From assembly GCF_040616545.1 (NCBI RefSeq), contig NZ_CP156688.1:1178001-1242000 (forward strand): 64,000 bases of DNA, in the 5' to 3' direction. Shown here in pieces: positions 26,493 through 35,182 of this stretch (the first letter of the stretch is position 1; the number at the start of each line of letters is the position of its first letter). A model generated the notes under the pieces. The model searched no databases, was not told the DNA's origin, and saw only the letters and a list, made by a program, of their open reading frames with translations. Source of the stretch: Akkermansia muciniphila (lineage in GTDB: Bacteria > Verrucomicrobiota > Verrucomicrobiia > Verrucomicrobiales > Akkermansiaceae). A program made the translations under genes and the position numbers.

Positions 26493-27452
26493 TTACCGGG
26501 AGGGCTGCCGCTTCTTTTCCGGCTGGTCCGGGATGGTGCCCTTGTGCGGGGAATCCTTTTTCTGGTAAATCCGGACGTAGTCTATTTCATACTTCTGAGG
26601 CAGGGGCAGTTTGTTCAGGTCGCCGCCGGTGGCGCCAAGAGCCAGGTTCAGGATGATGAAGTGGGGCTGCCGGAAGGGATTGTCTATTTCCTTGTAAACG
26701 GCGTTGATGGTGTTGTCCAGGGGGGTCTTGTTCAGCAGAATGTCGTCCGCATACAGGCGCACTTCCTTTTCGTCCCAGTCCATGCGGAAGACATGGAAGC
26801 TGTCCGCCCAGTCCGCGTGCTTTTCCAGAAGCCATTTCAGCGGCGTGTAGGTGGTGCTCCATTTCCCCACGTGTTTTTTGGGGGAGGCCCAGCAGAGGTT
26901 GGCCAGGTAAGTGGACTGGTAATACTCCATGATGTCTATTTCCCCGCACATGGGCCAGCCTTCCTTGACGCCCATGGTCCAGAATGCGGGCCACATGCCT
27001 TCCCGCGGGCTGAATTTGGCGCGGATTTCAAAGCGGCCGTACAGCCATGAGAATTTCCCGCGCGTGGTCAGGGAGGCGGAGGTATAGTCCGCTTCCTTCC
27101 GCGTGGTCTGCCAGCTCTTCCCTGCCGGATCGTAATGGGGATTGGCATGTTTTTCCTTTTTGCCTTCAATAATCAGCATTCCATCCTTGCAATAGGCGTT
27201 CTCCGGCTGGTACCACTGCGCCTCCTTATTGCGGACAAAACCATGTTCGTAATTCCATTTGGCGGGGTCCGGGCGTCCGTCCTTGTCGAACTCGTCGTGC
27301 CAGACGAGTTCGTAATCGGAATAATCCGCTTTTTCCACCACCCGGTCGGCGTTTTTGACGCCGTCCCCGTGGAGGGAGTAGAGTTGGGCGTGCAGGGGGG
27401 AGGCAAGGAGGGCCGTGCAGGCCAGAATTGGGAATAAGGAGGAAGAGTTCAT
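26493..27452 (-). CDS. secreted GH16 endo-glycosidase
   Basis: Family GH16 jelly-roll hydrolase. Residues 1-22 form a signal peptide when starting at the ATG at 27452 (MNSSSLFP). The catalytic motif GEIDIMEY holds nucleophile and acid/base Glu with the assisting Asp (E171, D173, E176). EGMWPAFWTMG and LNLALGATGGD are further family strands. GH16 covers laminarinases and kappa-carrageenases; in Akkermansia several members act as endo-O-glycanases on mucin polyLacNAc chains, a likely role here. A Lys/Pro-rich tail of about 20 residues follows the fold. Confidence 0.9.
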   Translation of the reverse strand: MNSSSLFPILACTALLASPLHAQLYSLHGDGVKNADRVVEKADYSDYELVWHDEFDKDGRPDPAKWNYEHGFVRNKEAQWYQPENAYCKDGMLIIEGKKEKHANPHYDPAGKSWQTTRKEADYTSASLTTRGKFSWLYGRFEIRAKFSPREGMWPAFWTMGVKEGWPMCGEIDIMEYYQSTYLANLCWASPKKHVGKWSTTYTPLKWLLEKHADWADSFHVFRMDWDEKEVRLYADDILLNKTPLDNTINAVYKEIDNPFRQPHFIILNLALGATGGDLNKLPLPQKYEIDYVRIYQKKDSPHKGTIPDQPEKKRQPSR

Positions 27453-27630
27453 GCGAAAGAAAAGAAGGTGTTTTTCTTGGTACGCAGGCACGGGTGTTTT
27501 TTTGTCATTTTTTATTGGAAAAGGGTGAAGCCATGAAAGCGGCTTGAGAAACGGGGGTCATGTGTTAGTGTCGTCTAACAGCATGGGGCCTTTGTCTGGT
27601 TCCGTAGCATCAACCCCTGATTTAACGATA

Positions 27631-29868
27631 ATGGAAGAAAGGAATTATCTGGTTTCCGGCATGCACTGTGCGGGTTGTGCGGCCAAGGTGGAGCACGCTG
27701 TAGAGGAATTGGACGGTGTGGAACGCGTTGAGCTGAATTTGCTGACGGGGCGCATGGCCGTTGTGTTCCGGGAGCATGATTCTCCGGCCAGGGACCGTCT
27801 GGCGAAGGTAGTAGAGAAAGCCGGCTTCCACCTGGCGGACTGGCAGGGGGAACCGCTTTCCGGAGCGGAGGAGAAGGCGCGCGAGGAGGAAAACGGCGGG
27901 TCCCGCCTTGTCTGGTCCGTCCTGCTGCTCGTTCCGCTGATGTACCTGTCCATGGGCCCCATGTGGCATTGGCCCGTTCCGGGAGGGGGCTGGGGGCTCT
28001 GGTTGAATCTGTGGGCGCAGTGCATCCTGGCGGGTGCGGTTTTATGGCTGAACCGGCATTATTTGATCAATGGCGTCCGCCAGCTTGCCGCGCTGTCTCC
28101 CAACATGGATTCCCTGATCGCCATCGGCGCGGGGTCCGCCTTTTTGTACGGGCTGTTTCTGTTGATTGCGGGCCTGTGGCAGGGCGCCAATGTGGACGGG
28201 ATGGAGTTGTATTTTGAGTCCGCGGCCATGATCGTCACCCTCATTTCCCTAGGGAAGTATCTGGAACGCCGCTCCTACCGGAAGACGAACGCCGCCGTGA
28301 AGGGACTGGTGAAGCTGGTTCCCCAGGAAGCCCTGGTGTGGCATGACGGCGCGGAACGCGCCGTCCCGCTGGATGAACTCCGGGCCGGGGACCTGGTGGT
28401 GGTAAAGACCGGGCAGAGGATTCCGGTGGACGGCCTCATTGAGGAAGGGCAGGCCGCGCTGGACGAATCCGACCTGACGGGGGAAAGCATGCCCGTGGAC
28501 AAGACGGCCGGGGACCGGGTGATCAGCGGCACGTTCAACCGCGCCGGGTATCTTAAAATCCGTGCGGAGCGCGTGGGCAGGGATTCCACGCTGGCCCGCA
28601 TGATCCGCTTGGTGGAGCAGGCCAGCCAGTCCAGGGCGCCCATTGCGCGGCTGGCGGACCGGGTGTGCTATTTCTTTGTCCCCACAGTGATTGCCATTGC
28701 GCTCATTGCGTTTGCCGCATGGCTGGTGGCCGGAGAGGGCTTTTCCTTTGCCCTTGCCAGGGCGATTGCGGTGCTGGTGATCTCCTGCCCCTGCGTTCTG
28801 GGCCTCGCCACCCCGATCGCCATCATGGTGGGTACGGGGCGGGGCGCGCGCCTGGGCATCCTGTGCAAGTCCGCCAGCGCCCTGGAGGCCCTGAGCCGCG
28901 TGGATACCGTCGTCTTTGACAAGACGGGCACCCTGACGGAAGGGGAGCCCCGGGTGGTGGCCGTTCTGCCGGAACAGGCCATGAATGCGGATGAACTGGT
29001 GGAGATGGCGGCGGCCCTGGAACAGGGCTCGGAACATCCGGTGGGTAAAGCCATTTATGACCATGCCCGGCTGCTGGACCTTCCCATACGCGCGGTGGCT
29101 GATTTGTCCATTGTCCCCGGCCGCGGCATTTCCGGTACGGTGGACGGCGTGCCTTACGCGGTGGGCAATCTCAGCTTCATGAAGGACAGGGGGATTTCAT
29201 GGAGTGAGGAGGAGGCGCGCCTGCGGGAGTTCATGCGGCAGGGAGCCTCGCCGCTTTATGTGGGCAGGGAAGACCGTCCCGCCGGAGTGATCATGGTGGC
29301 GGATTCCCTGAAACCGGACAGCCGCGCGGCCGTGGACAATCTGAAGCGGATGAACCTGCGCGTGGTCATGCTGACGGGGGACAACGCCGCCACAGCCCGC
29401 CACATGGCGGGGGAACTCCACATTGATGAAGTCATTTCCGACGTGCTGCCGGATGAAAAGGCCACCCATGTGATGAAAATGGAGGAACGGGGGGACAAGG
29501 TGGCAATGGTGGGGGACGGCGTGAATGACGCCCCCGCGCTCGCCTGCGCCCGGGTAGGCATTTCCATGAAATCAGGAACAGAGCTGGCGATGGAGTCTTC
29601 CGACATCGTGCTGATGAAGAGCAATCCCGTGGGCGTGGCGGAAGCCCTTCAATTGGGCCGCTCCACGCTGCACATCATCAGGCAGAACCTCTTCTGGGCC
29701 TTCTTTTACAACATCATCGGCATTCCCCTGGCCGCCGGGTGCCTGTATCCCGCCTTCGGCCTTACGCTGAACCCCATGATTGCCGCCGGAGCCATGAGCC
29801 TGAGCTCCCTGTGCGTGGTGTTCAATTCCCTGCGGCTGCGCGGCTTCAAACCCCATCTGGAAAAATAA
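27631..29868 (+). CDS. copA: copper-type P1B ATPase with one heavy-metal domain
   Basis: ATP-driven exporter of monovalent copper (or silver). One N-terminal HMA domain has GMHCAGC. The CPC metal-binding motif of TM6 is in VISCPCVLGLATP; phosphorylation Asp is in DKTGTLTEG; the HP signature is EQGSEHPVG; hinge motif MVGDGVNDAPALA. TM helices lie at about 90-230 (four), 355-420 (two) and the last two near the C-terminus. The start is uncertain: in-frame ATG also at 27583 and TTG at 27544, with no clear ribosome site at any. A short dyad GTTAG-N6-CTAAC sits at 27564-27579. Confidence 0.9.
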   Translation: MEERNYLVSGMHCAGCAAKVEHAVEELDGVERVELNLLTGRMAVVFREHDSPARDRLAKVVEKAGFHLADWQGEPLSGAEEKAREEENGGSRLVWSVLLLVPLMYLSMGPMWHWPVPGGGWGLWLNLWAQCILAGAVLWLNRHYLINGVRQLAALSPNMDSLIAIGAGSAFLYGLFLLIAGLWQGANVDGMELYFESAAMIVTLISLGKYLERRSYRKTNAAVKGLVKLVPQEALVWHDGAERAVPLDELRAGDLVVVKTGQRIPVDGLIEEGQAALDESDLTGESMPVDKTAGDRVISGTFNRAGYLKIRAERVGRDSTLARMIRLVEQASQSRAPIARLADRVCYFFVPTVIAIALIAFAAWLVAGEGFSFALARAIAVLVISCPCVLGLATPIAIMVGTGRGARLGILCKSASALEALSRVDTVVFDKTGTLTEGEPRVVAVLPEQAMNADELVEMAAALEQGSEHPVGKAIYDHARLLDLPIRAVADLSIVPGRGISGTVDGVPYAVGNLSFMKDRGISWSEEEARLREFMRQGASPLYVGREDRPAGVIMVADSLKPDSRAAVDNLKRMNLRVVMLTGDNAATARHMAGELHIDEVISDVLPDEKATHVMKMEERGDKVAMVGDGVNDAPALACARVGISMKSGTELAMESSDIVLMKSNPVGVAEALQLGRSTLHIIRQNLFWAFFYNIIGIPLAAGCLYPAFGLTLNPMIAAGAMSLSSLCVVFNSLRLRGFKPHLEK

Positions 29869-29983
29869 GGCAGTCACTTCCTGAACAAAGGGGATTTTGG
29901 TGTAACTTATTTATGTTCTATAATTTTGGATTGATTTTCTATTTCTTTCCTACTTGTCGGCGAGCCTGTTGAGATAGTACTAT

Positions 29984-30772
29984 TTATTGGGTTTTTGTCT
30001 GAGACGGAAATACTTGCTTTATAATACTACGTAGCAGATGTTTTTTTACGTATCTTCTAAACCCAATGAATTCCTTTGTCGGATCCGAAGCATCGTCTAT
30101 AAAATTACGAATACAAGATCCCAAACTGTTTTGTTGCTCTTTTGAAGTTTTAGCTCGTGTAAGTTCTTTGGTGATTTTTCTTTTTAGAGAATCTATGATC
30201 TTTTTCCGCCTTTCAACAATGGCTGGTCTAGATAGTTGACAAATTTCGATTGTTTTTCGATAGCGAGGATTATCCGAATCTATTTCTCCATTTTTTAGGA
30301 AAACAATGAAATTTTCAGGGTCTTCTAGTTCAGGATTTATAAGAATAGGTTTTTCAAACTTGTTTAATTCTGATGAAAGATTATTAAATTTGTGGTTGAT
30401 ATTTTTCTTTTTTCTAAAGAAAGGAGGAGTGATTGATTGTGTGCCCTCTAAAGGAAAATTGTCCAGTTTTTTTTGATTGCAAACAGGGCATGCCAATAAT
30501 AAATTATCCCAACTAAATGCAAGCCAATAATATATTGATTTTGGACGATAGTGTTCTACATGAAACTGCTCTATTATCTGCTCGCAGTAGATACATTTCC
30601 CATGATGTATTGTTTTGAGCTTCTCCTTGATATCGGAGGCTCTGTAGCATTTATTATAATTTTCTGTAGGGATATATTTTTTTTGATTGATGAGTTCCTG
30701 CCGTTTTTGGTGTGTTTCTTCTGAAAGAAGAGAGGGAGGAATATCATTTAAGTCTTTATTGATTTTGATCAT
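29984..30772 (-). CDS. HNH endonuclease, Septu PtuB-like
   Basis: 262 aa. Zinc-stabilised HNH fold: Cys60/Cys63 (CIYC) and Cys95/Cys98 (CPVC) frame HVEHYRPKS (His71, His74) and WDNLLLAC, which supply the catalytic histidine and the metal site. This is the layout of PtuB in the Septu defence system and of HNH partners found with ABC-type ATPases in some retrons. The C-terminal third is basic and helical, presumably DNA-binding. Its start overlaps the end of the ATPase gene by 17 bp, indicating translational coupling. AT-rich like its partners. Nuclease action and target (phage or host DNA, or tRNA) are inferred only. Confidence 0.85.
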   Translation of the reverse strand: MIKINKDLNDIPPSLLSEETHQKRQELINQKKYIPTENYNKCYRASDIKEKLKTIHHGKCIYCEQIIEQFHVEHYRPKSIYYWLAFSWDNLLLACPVCNQKKLDNFPLEGTQSITPPFFRKKKNINHKFNNLSSELNKFEKPILINPELEDPENFIVFLKNGEIDSDNPRYRKTIEICQLSRPAIVERRKKIIDSLKRKITKELTRAKTSKEQQNSLGSCIRNFIDDASDPTKEFIGFRRYVKKHLLRSIIKQVFPSQTKTQ

Positions 30773-32558
30773 CTTCTTTTAAGATTTTGTCAATCAATAT
30801 GTCTATGTCATTATCAGTGAGGAATTTTTTTCCTTGCCGATATTGTTCCTGTAATAATTTTTCCAGTTTTAGCTCAAGTCGATACTGAGCGTATGTACTT
30901 GCTGTCGTATAATTGTCCGTTTTTGGTTCCATCCGAGCACTCTCCAATCCAAACATGGGGGATGTGGCAAGAGTATTGATCATGAGATGATTGAGGTTTT
31001 TACGAAGGTAAGGCTCACTCAGTATTGTTTGCCCGTCTTGTCTGTATATTCTGTAAATGAGTGCTTCATCTGATGCTGCCTGAATGATCGTTGGGCTATG
31101 GGTTGTGAAAAAAAACTGGATATTAGGAAAGTGCTTTTTTAACTTTGGAACCAGTTTGAGCTGCCAGCGAGGGTGGATATGCAAGTCTATTTCATCAACA
31201 AGCACAACGCTTTTCTTATCGAAAATATTTTCTCCAGTTACTCCTTCTTCATGTACGAGTCTGTAAATCAGATCGACGATAAAGATAGTGATGCTTTTGT
31301 ATCCTTCTGATAGTTCTTGAAATCGAAGTGGATTTCCACATTCCTTGAATACAGGGGTGCGCCCATTCCATTCAATAGTTATTTGCCGTTCCAGTATGTC
31401 AGATAGTACTTTTTGCAGCTTTTCTGTTGAGATGCGGGATTGATAGATGGCATCGTATTTTTTATTGTTCGCACAATCGTTTTCTTTGTCTTTAATGTGC
31501 TGCAACCAGTCCTCAGGAGAAGTTAGACAGATGTCATTGCTAAAGAGGGTCATGAATCCTTGGCGATCAGCATTCGTGCTGTCTGTTCTGGCTCTCTGCG
31601 CCCCATAGGCATAAACGCTTGGTAAATAATTTTTTCCTTTTGTTGAATAGATTGTTCCGCATTCATCAATGCCCGATGCCTCAAAGGAGGGTTTTTTTCT
31701 AAAGATATCAAGAACAGAAGAGAACTTTTCTTGGGCTTGTTGTTGGTCAAGATGTCCTTTTCGAAATGCTAAATAGAGAGCCATAAGCATGAGTGTTTTG
31801 CCATCACCATTTTCGCCCAGGAAGTAAATTTCCTTTGTTTTTGGAAAGTTGATTGAAATGTTCTTAAATGTGAAAAATTCACTAATACTTAAGCCTTGAA
31901 TGTAATGTCCACGTTTTGTTCCATTGAGCCACGTTTGAAAGAAGCCATGTTCCACGCTGAAAGCATCGGCTATTTTATTTTCTTTGCAAATCTGAGGCAT
32001 GTTTAGTTCTATTTCTTCTGCCGTCCATCCGCTCCAGAGAAGTCGGTTTTCAATAAGTTGCTTAAATAGAGGGCCCAGCTCAGGGTTTTGAAATACGACG
32101 GAAAAGTCATATGGTACTTCCGTTTTTCGCCGATATTCTGTGGAAGATGCACCAGATTCGACCAGTGCACTGCGAACATTTGTTTGTTCTTTGTAATTAA
32201 GCATTTTGTTTTTTTCTTCATCGCATATAAAAATGCCTTTCATATCTGATAATGAAGAAGCACAGAGTTCAGCAAATGTCTTTAAAATTTTATGATGAGT
32301 CATAATCAATGCCATCATGCCGAATATCATTTTTTCTTGAGGGTAGTTATAGAGTTGGTCCCAGAAGTCGGGTATTTCATCATTTATATTCTTGATGCCC
32401 AGGAAGCTTTTCAAATTGGGTTGATTAATTGTTATTCCTTCTTTGCCATCAATATAAGCATCTCGGATATCTTTACTTTTGATGATGTCGAGTACTTGGA
32501 CGATGGAGTATTTCGTCCAGGATGTTTTGAGATTTTTTAAGCTGGGTAATGGGACCAT
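30756..32558 (-). CDS. Septu PtuA-like ABC-type ATPase, 600 aa
   Basis: ATPase of the SMC/ABC type used as sensor in Septu-like defence. Walker A FLGENGDGKT (about 248-255), a signature-like LSEGYKS (416-422), Walker B SVVLVDEIDLHIHP (450 on) and the H-loop TTHSP (485-489) are all present. About 230 residues come before the ATPase core and match nothing I know, making the protein larger than a plain core. The coiled-coil span between Walker A and the signature is shortened. It starts 9 bp after the methyltransferase gene and overlaps the HNH gene, so the three should be made together. Confidence 0.85.
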   Translation of the reverse strand: MVPLPSLKNLKTSWTKYSIVQVLDIIKSKDIRDAYIDGKEGITINQPNLKSFLGIKNINDEIPDFWDQLYNYPQEKMIFGMMALIMTHHKILKTFAELCASSLSDMKGIFICDEEKNKMLNYKEQTNVRSALVESGASSTEYRRKTEVPYDFSVVFQNPELGPLFKQLIENRLLWSGWTAEEIELNMPQICKENKIADAFSVEHGFFQTWLNGTKRGHYIQGLSISEFFTFKNISINFPKTKEIYFLGENGDGKTLMLMALYLAFRKGHLDQQQAQEKFSSVLDIFRKKPSFEASGIDECGTIYSTKGKNYLPSVYAYGAQRARTDSTNADRQGFMTLFSNDICLTSPEDWLQHIKDKENDCANNKKYDAIYQSRISTEKLQKVLSDILERQITIEWNGRTPVFKECGNPLRFQELSEGYKSITIFIVDLIYRLVHEEGVTGENIFDKKSVVLVDEIDLHIHPRWQLKLVPKLKKHFPNIQFFFTTHSPTIIQAASDEALIYRIYRQDGQTILSEPYLRKNLNHLMINTLATSPMFGLESARMEPKTDNYTTASTYAQYRLELKLEKLLQEQYRQGKKFLTDNDIDILIDKILKEDDQNQ

Positions 32559-32567
32559 GAGAATATA

Positions 32568-33740
32568 TCAGTTTAAAGTGAAGGCGAGAATGTATTCTTT
32601 GACGTAGGAACCGTATGTGTCAGTGCTCCCCATTCTGCTGTGAAGATGTTTCATGTCAAATAATGTTTGCTGGTATTCTTTTCCCAAGGTTTCATAAGCG
32701 ATTTTCTTCAATTCTGTAATGGAAATCATACCGCTGTCGCTATAGCTGAGAAAGAGATAGGCTTTTCTTTCTTTGATGTTGAGAAAAAGATCTTTAAATG
32801 CTTGGTGAACCTGTTTTTTGATACAGAAGGGAGATTGATGTCTGTCACTACGGTATCTCCCCTTATAACGGATGTCTGGGTAGTCATATTTGACGAGCGT
32901 TTCTATGGCATGGTAAAATCTGGAATAATGTACAGCACTGTAGGGCGGGTCTGCATAGACGATGCTATTTGGTTCCACTATTTTAAGACAATCCAGATAG
33001 TTTAGACTGGTGGTATAAGGATTATGTCGCGGATCGGTATCAATGGTCATCAGAAGTTCCTGGAATTTTTTCTCAAATAACGGCCAGATTTGCTTTGTCC
33101 TGTAGATGAGAATGTCTTGCATGTTTGCTGCAGTGATATCTCGATATTGTGCGAAATGGCCAGTTCCTTGAGAAGTATAGGACATGGCGTAGATGAGTGC
33201 TGAGAGGATTGCCCCGTAGATAAGAGTGTTACGGTAAGACTCGGCCACGGCACGAATGGAGTCAATCCAGAGGCATTGTTCGTAACTCCAGTATGTTCCT
33301 GAATAGTATTTTGTAAAGAGATGAAACCCTGTATGGAAATCTTTATTGATCAACGATCTTTGTATTTCTTCAAATGATTGAAGTTCTGATAGCTTTGAGA
33401 TATTGGCGTAGTCAGCAATCAGGTCAGGCATGTAATTTTTTGACTCATTCGTATAGGTAATGGCTGCCTCGTGGATACGTTCCGTGATGTTTGGTGGAGC
33501 TGCTGTTTTCAAGTTATACAGGTATGCGTGAGCAAAAACAGATGAGTAGGCTTGAATGTCGTTGATGTGAACACGGTATTCATGTTTGAATGACGATCCC
33601 ACTATGGATGTTCCTGCAAACAAATCACAGAAATAGTTACTTTCAACTCCTGTTGCTTTGATCGCCCGAATAACGAAAGGTAGAATTTCCCGTTTAGAGC
33701 CCATATATTTCAGGATGTGCGGGAGTGTAGGTATGTTCAT
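32568..33740 (-). CDS. D12-class DNA adenine N6-methyltransferase
   Basis: S-adenosylmethionine-dependent DNA methylase. Residues 8-20 (HILKYMGSKREIL) and CDLFAGTSIVG form the cofactor site; the catalytic motif is DPPYS (264-268), with a long inserted helical region (about 80-240) before it where target recognition would lie. 390 aa is longer than Dam-type enzymes. It is the second gene of the operon, 18 bp after the repressor and 9 bp before the ATPase. A methylase inside a Septu-like cassette suggests that self-DNA is marked so that the ATPase-HNH pair ignores it. Confidence 0.87.
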   Translation of the reverse strand: MNIPTLPHILKYMGSKREILPFVIRAIKATGVESNYFCDLFAGTSIVGSSFKHEYRVHINDIQAYSSVFAHAYLYNLKTAAPPNITERIHEAAITYTNESKNYMPDLIADYANISKLSELQSFEEIQRSLINKDFHTGFHLFTKYYSGTYWSYEQCLWIDSIRAVAESYRNTLIYGAILSALIYAMSYTSQGTGHFAQYRDITAANMQDILIYRTKQIWPLFEKKFQELLMTIDTDPRHNPYTTSLNYLDCLKIVEPNSIVYADPPYSAVHYSRFYHAIETLVKYDYPDIRYKGRYRSDRHQSPFCIKKQVHQAFKDLFLNIKERKAYLFLSYSDSGMISITELKKIAYETLGKEYQQTLFDMKHLHSRMGSTDTYGSYVKEYILAFTLN

Positions 33741-33758
33741 GCTTGGAGTTGCTTGACT

Positions 33759-34556
33759 TTATGCCTTGGTGTAGGTGTTGATGGTTTCGATGTAAATGGC
33801 TGAAATTTTTCCTCCATCCATTGGTTTGATATCGCCGAATGTCGGGTTAAGCGGATGCAGTACATAGTTTATCTTGCCCGTTTCCGGATCTTTATGACGG
33901 GCAAGCTTTTTCAGGGTGACGCCACGTTCGTCATTGTATTCCACGATGGTGCCCACTTTGGGAATGGGGGGACTGGCGTGCTTGCGCATAATGACCACGG
34001 AGCCGTCCGCAATAACCGGTTCCATGGAATGCCCGTTCACGCGCAGAAGATATTCTCCTTTCTTCAAGGGGCGGTATAGGTGGATGTCTTGCGGGATTAT
34101 GTCTCCGGCTTCCAACACACCAGCTGTGATGTTACCGATGATTTGTGCCGTATAGTACATGGAGGATGTGATGGCAGGAAGTTTTTCAATGGTCTCAGAA
34201 GAAGAGAACCAAAATTTCATTCCTTCCGTCATTTTTAAAACGAATTCTTCCGCAAGCTCCTGAACACTTTTATCTGGATGCAGTTTTTGATATTCTTGAA
34301 TAATGACCCATTCTGCTTTTGAGAATTGAAGGGTGATGGTTTCTACGCGCAGGAAACCGCGCCCATTTTCCTGCTCTTCGCGATCCATCAGTTTTTGGAT
34401 AATGAGAATGGCTTTGGAAGGGATTGTCCCAGCATCAGATAACCATGTGTCAACAGTTCGTTTCGACGCTCCCCCACATTGTAATCCGAGCCATGCTCGG
34501 TCTTTTCTCATCATTTTTAGCCAGTCCTTAATTTCTTTCTTACTTGGCGACGTCAT
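33759..34556 (-). CDS. S24-family autoproteolytic repressor (LexA/CI-like)
   Basis: 265 aa. N-terminal helix-turn-helix region (about 5-55; SKRTVDTWLSDAGTIPSKA), a linker, then an S24 peptidase domain. Ser177 lies in NGHSMEP and the general-base Lys in GVTLKKL (Lys216/217). The likely self-cleavage site is Ala145-Gly146 in ITAGVLEAGD, in the same register as LexA Ala-Gly. Such repressors cut themselves when RecA filaments form on damaged DNA. It heads the methylase-ATPase-HNH operon and begins inside its own operator array, so it probably represses all four genes and itself until the SOS signal appears. Confidence 0.9.
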   Translation of the reverse strand: MTSPSKKEIKDWLKMMRKDRAWLGLQCGGASKRTVDTWLSDAGTIPSKAILIIQKLMDREEQENGRGFLRVETITLQFSKAEWVIIQEYQKLHPDKSVQELAEEFVLKMTEGMKFWFSSSETIEKLPAITSSMYYTAQIIGNITAGVLEAGDIIPQDIHLYRPLKKGEYLLRVNGHSMEPVIADGSVVIMRKHASPPIPKVGTIVEYNDERGVTLKKLARHKDPETGKINYVLHPLNPTFGDIKPMDGGKISAIYIETINTYTKA

Positions 34557-34670
34557 AAATTGAATTTACGCGATTTTTGCGAAATGTCAACTATCCTGAG
34601 TAAAAATTATTCGCTAAAAGGCGAATAATTGGTTGTTCCACTCGCGGAAATCGCGAAAATTCAATTTATG
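34554..34670. promoter_or_regulatory. mirror-symmetric operator region between repressor gene and divergent frame
   Basis: Two 29-bp arms (34554-34582 and 34642-34670) are inverted copies of each other with 26 of 29 positions identical; each ends on an ATG, one for the repressor (minus) and one for the rightward frame (plus). Each arm holds a dyad: TACGC-N7-GCGAA (34567-34583) and CTCGC-N7-GCGAA (34641-34657). Midway is a perfect palindrome AATTATTCGC-N6-GCGAATAATT (34605-34630). Three related sites fit three binding sites for the S24 repressor, as in lambda-like switches. Seen directly; repressor binding is inferred. Confidence 0.8.
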
Positions 34671-35108
34671 CAGAAAAGAGCGACATTCAATCAAAGTGGC
34701 CGTCGGGCCCTCAACCTAAGTAAGTTTTTTTCGTATTTTACTTTGGTCTCCATCAATAAAAGCCGAGAAGAAGTGCGCCTGCTGGACAGCTTTTATCTAG
34801 CCAAGGGACTGAAAAGGCCGGATATTTTTCTGAAGATTCTGGATGGAGAATCCAGGAAAATGACTTATTACTGGGTGCGCTACCGTTTTGAGTGCAATGC
34901 GGTAATAATGAGATTCGTTATGTTGAACCTGGGATTCCCTATCAGATTCCTATTCGGAATTTTACGGAGTATATCGTCTACCTTCATCCTTGGAAAGGGA
35001 GAAGAGGTATGTGATGAAAATGGCTTATTGGGACGGTTACGGAACGCCGGACCATTCGGTAGGATACGTGGCGAGAAAGGAATTTTAGACGAAATGGCTT
35101 TACGATAA
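34668..35108 (+). CDS. divergent small protein opposite the S24 repressor (possibly frame-broken)
   Basis: The ATG at 34668 is the mirror image of the repressor ATG, which supports it as a real start (a longer frame begins at 34629). No family recognised. The first 75 residues are basic and look protein-like. From about 34892 a different frame reads better: GTG 34892 to 35014 encodes 40 residues including EIRYVEPGIPYQIPIR, then TGATG leads to a 24-residue frame ending at 35088. Either one base was lost or gained and this is a decayed gene, or several tiny genes lie here. A Cro-like or antirepressor role would be expected from position, but no helix-turn-helix is visible. Confidence 0.35.
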   Translation: MQKRATFNQSGRRALNLSKFFSYFTLVSINKSREEVRLLDSFYLAKGLKRPDIFLKILDGESRKMTYYWVRYRFECNAVIMRFVMLNLGFPIRFLFGILRSISSTFILGKGEEVCDENGLLGRLRNAGPFGRIRGEKGILDEMALR

Positions 35109-35136
35109 AGTGAGTCTTGTTCATCAAACATGAGCG

Positions 35137-35159
35137 AGGCTTTTTGCTGGAAAAAGCCT
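35137..35159. terminator. stem-loop between convergent small genes
   Basis: AGGCTTTTT and AAAAAGCCT form a perfect 9-bp stem around GCTGG. It lies 29 bp after the rightward frame and 24 bp after the end of the leftward 59-residue gene, so it may terminate both transcripts. Confidence 0.5.
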
Positions 35160-35182
35160 TATTCTCCTATCTTGCTGGGGTT

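Noticed and set aside
29984-34556. Retron or restriction-modification system
   Set aside because: No reverse transcriptase or ncRNA next to the ATPase-HNH pair, and no specificity or restriction subunit of a known RM type; a Septu-like cassette with methylase fits better.
29984-35108. Prophage remnant
   Set aside because: The S24 repressor and mirrored operators are phage-like, but no integrase, terminase, capsid or tail genes are present.
34880-35131. 83-codon frame on the minus strand opposite the divergent frame
   Set aside because: Starts without a ribosome site and overlaps the plus-strand frame that has the mirrored ATG.
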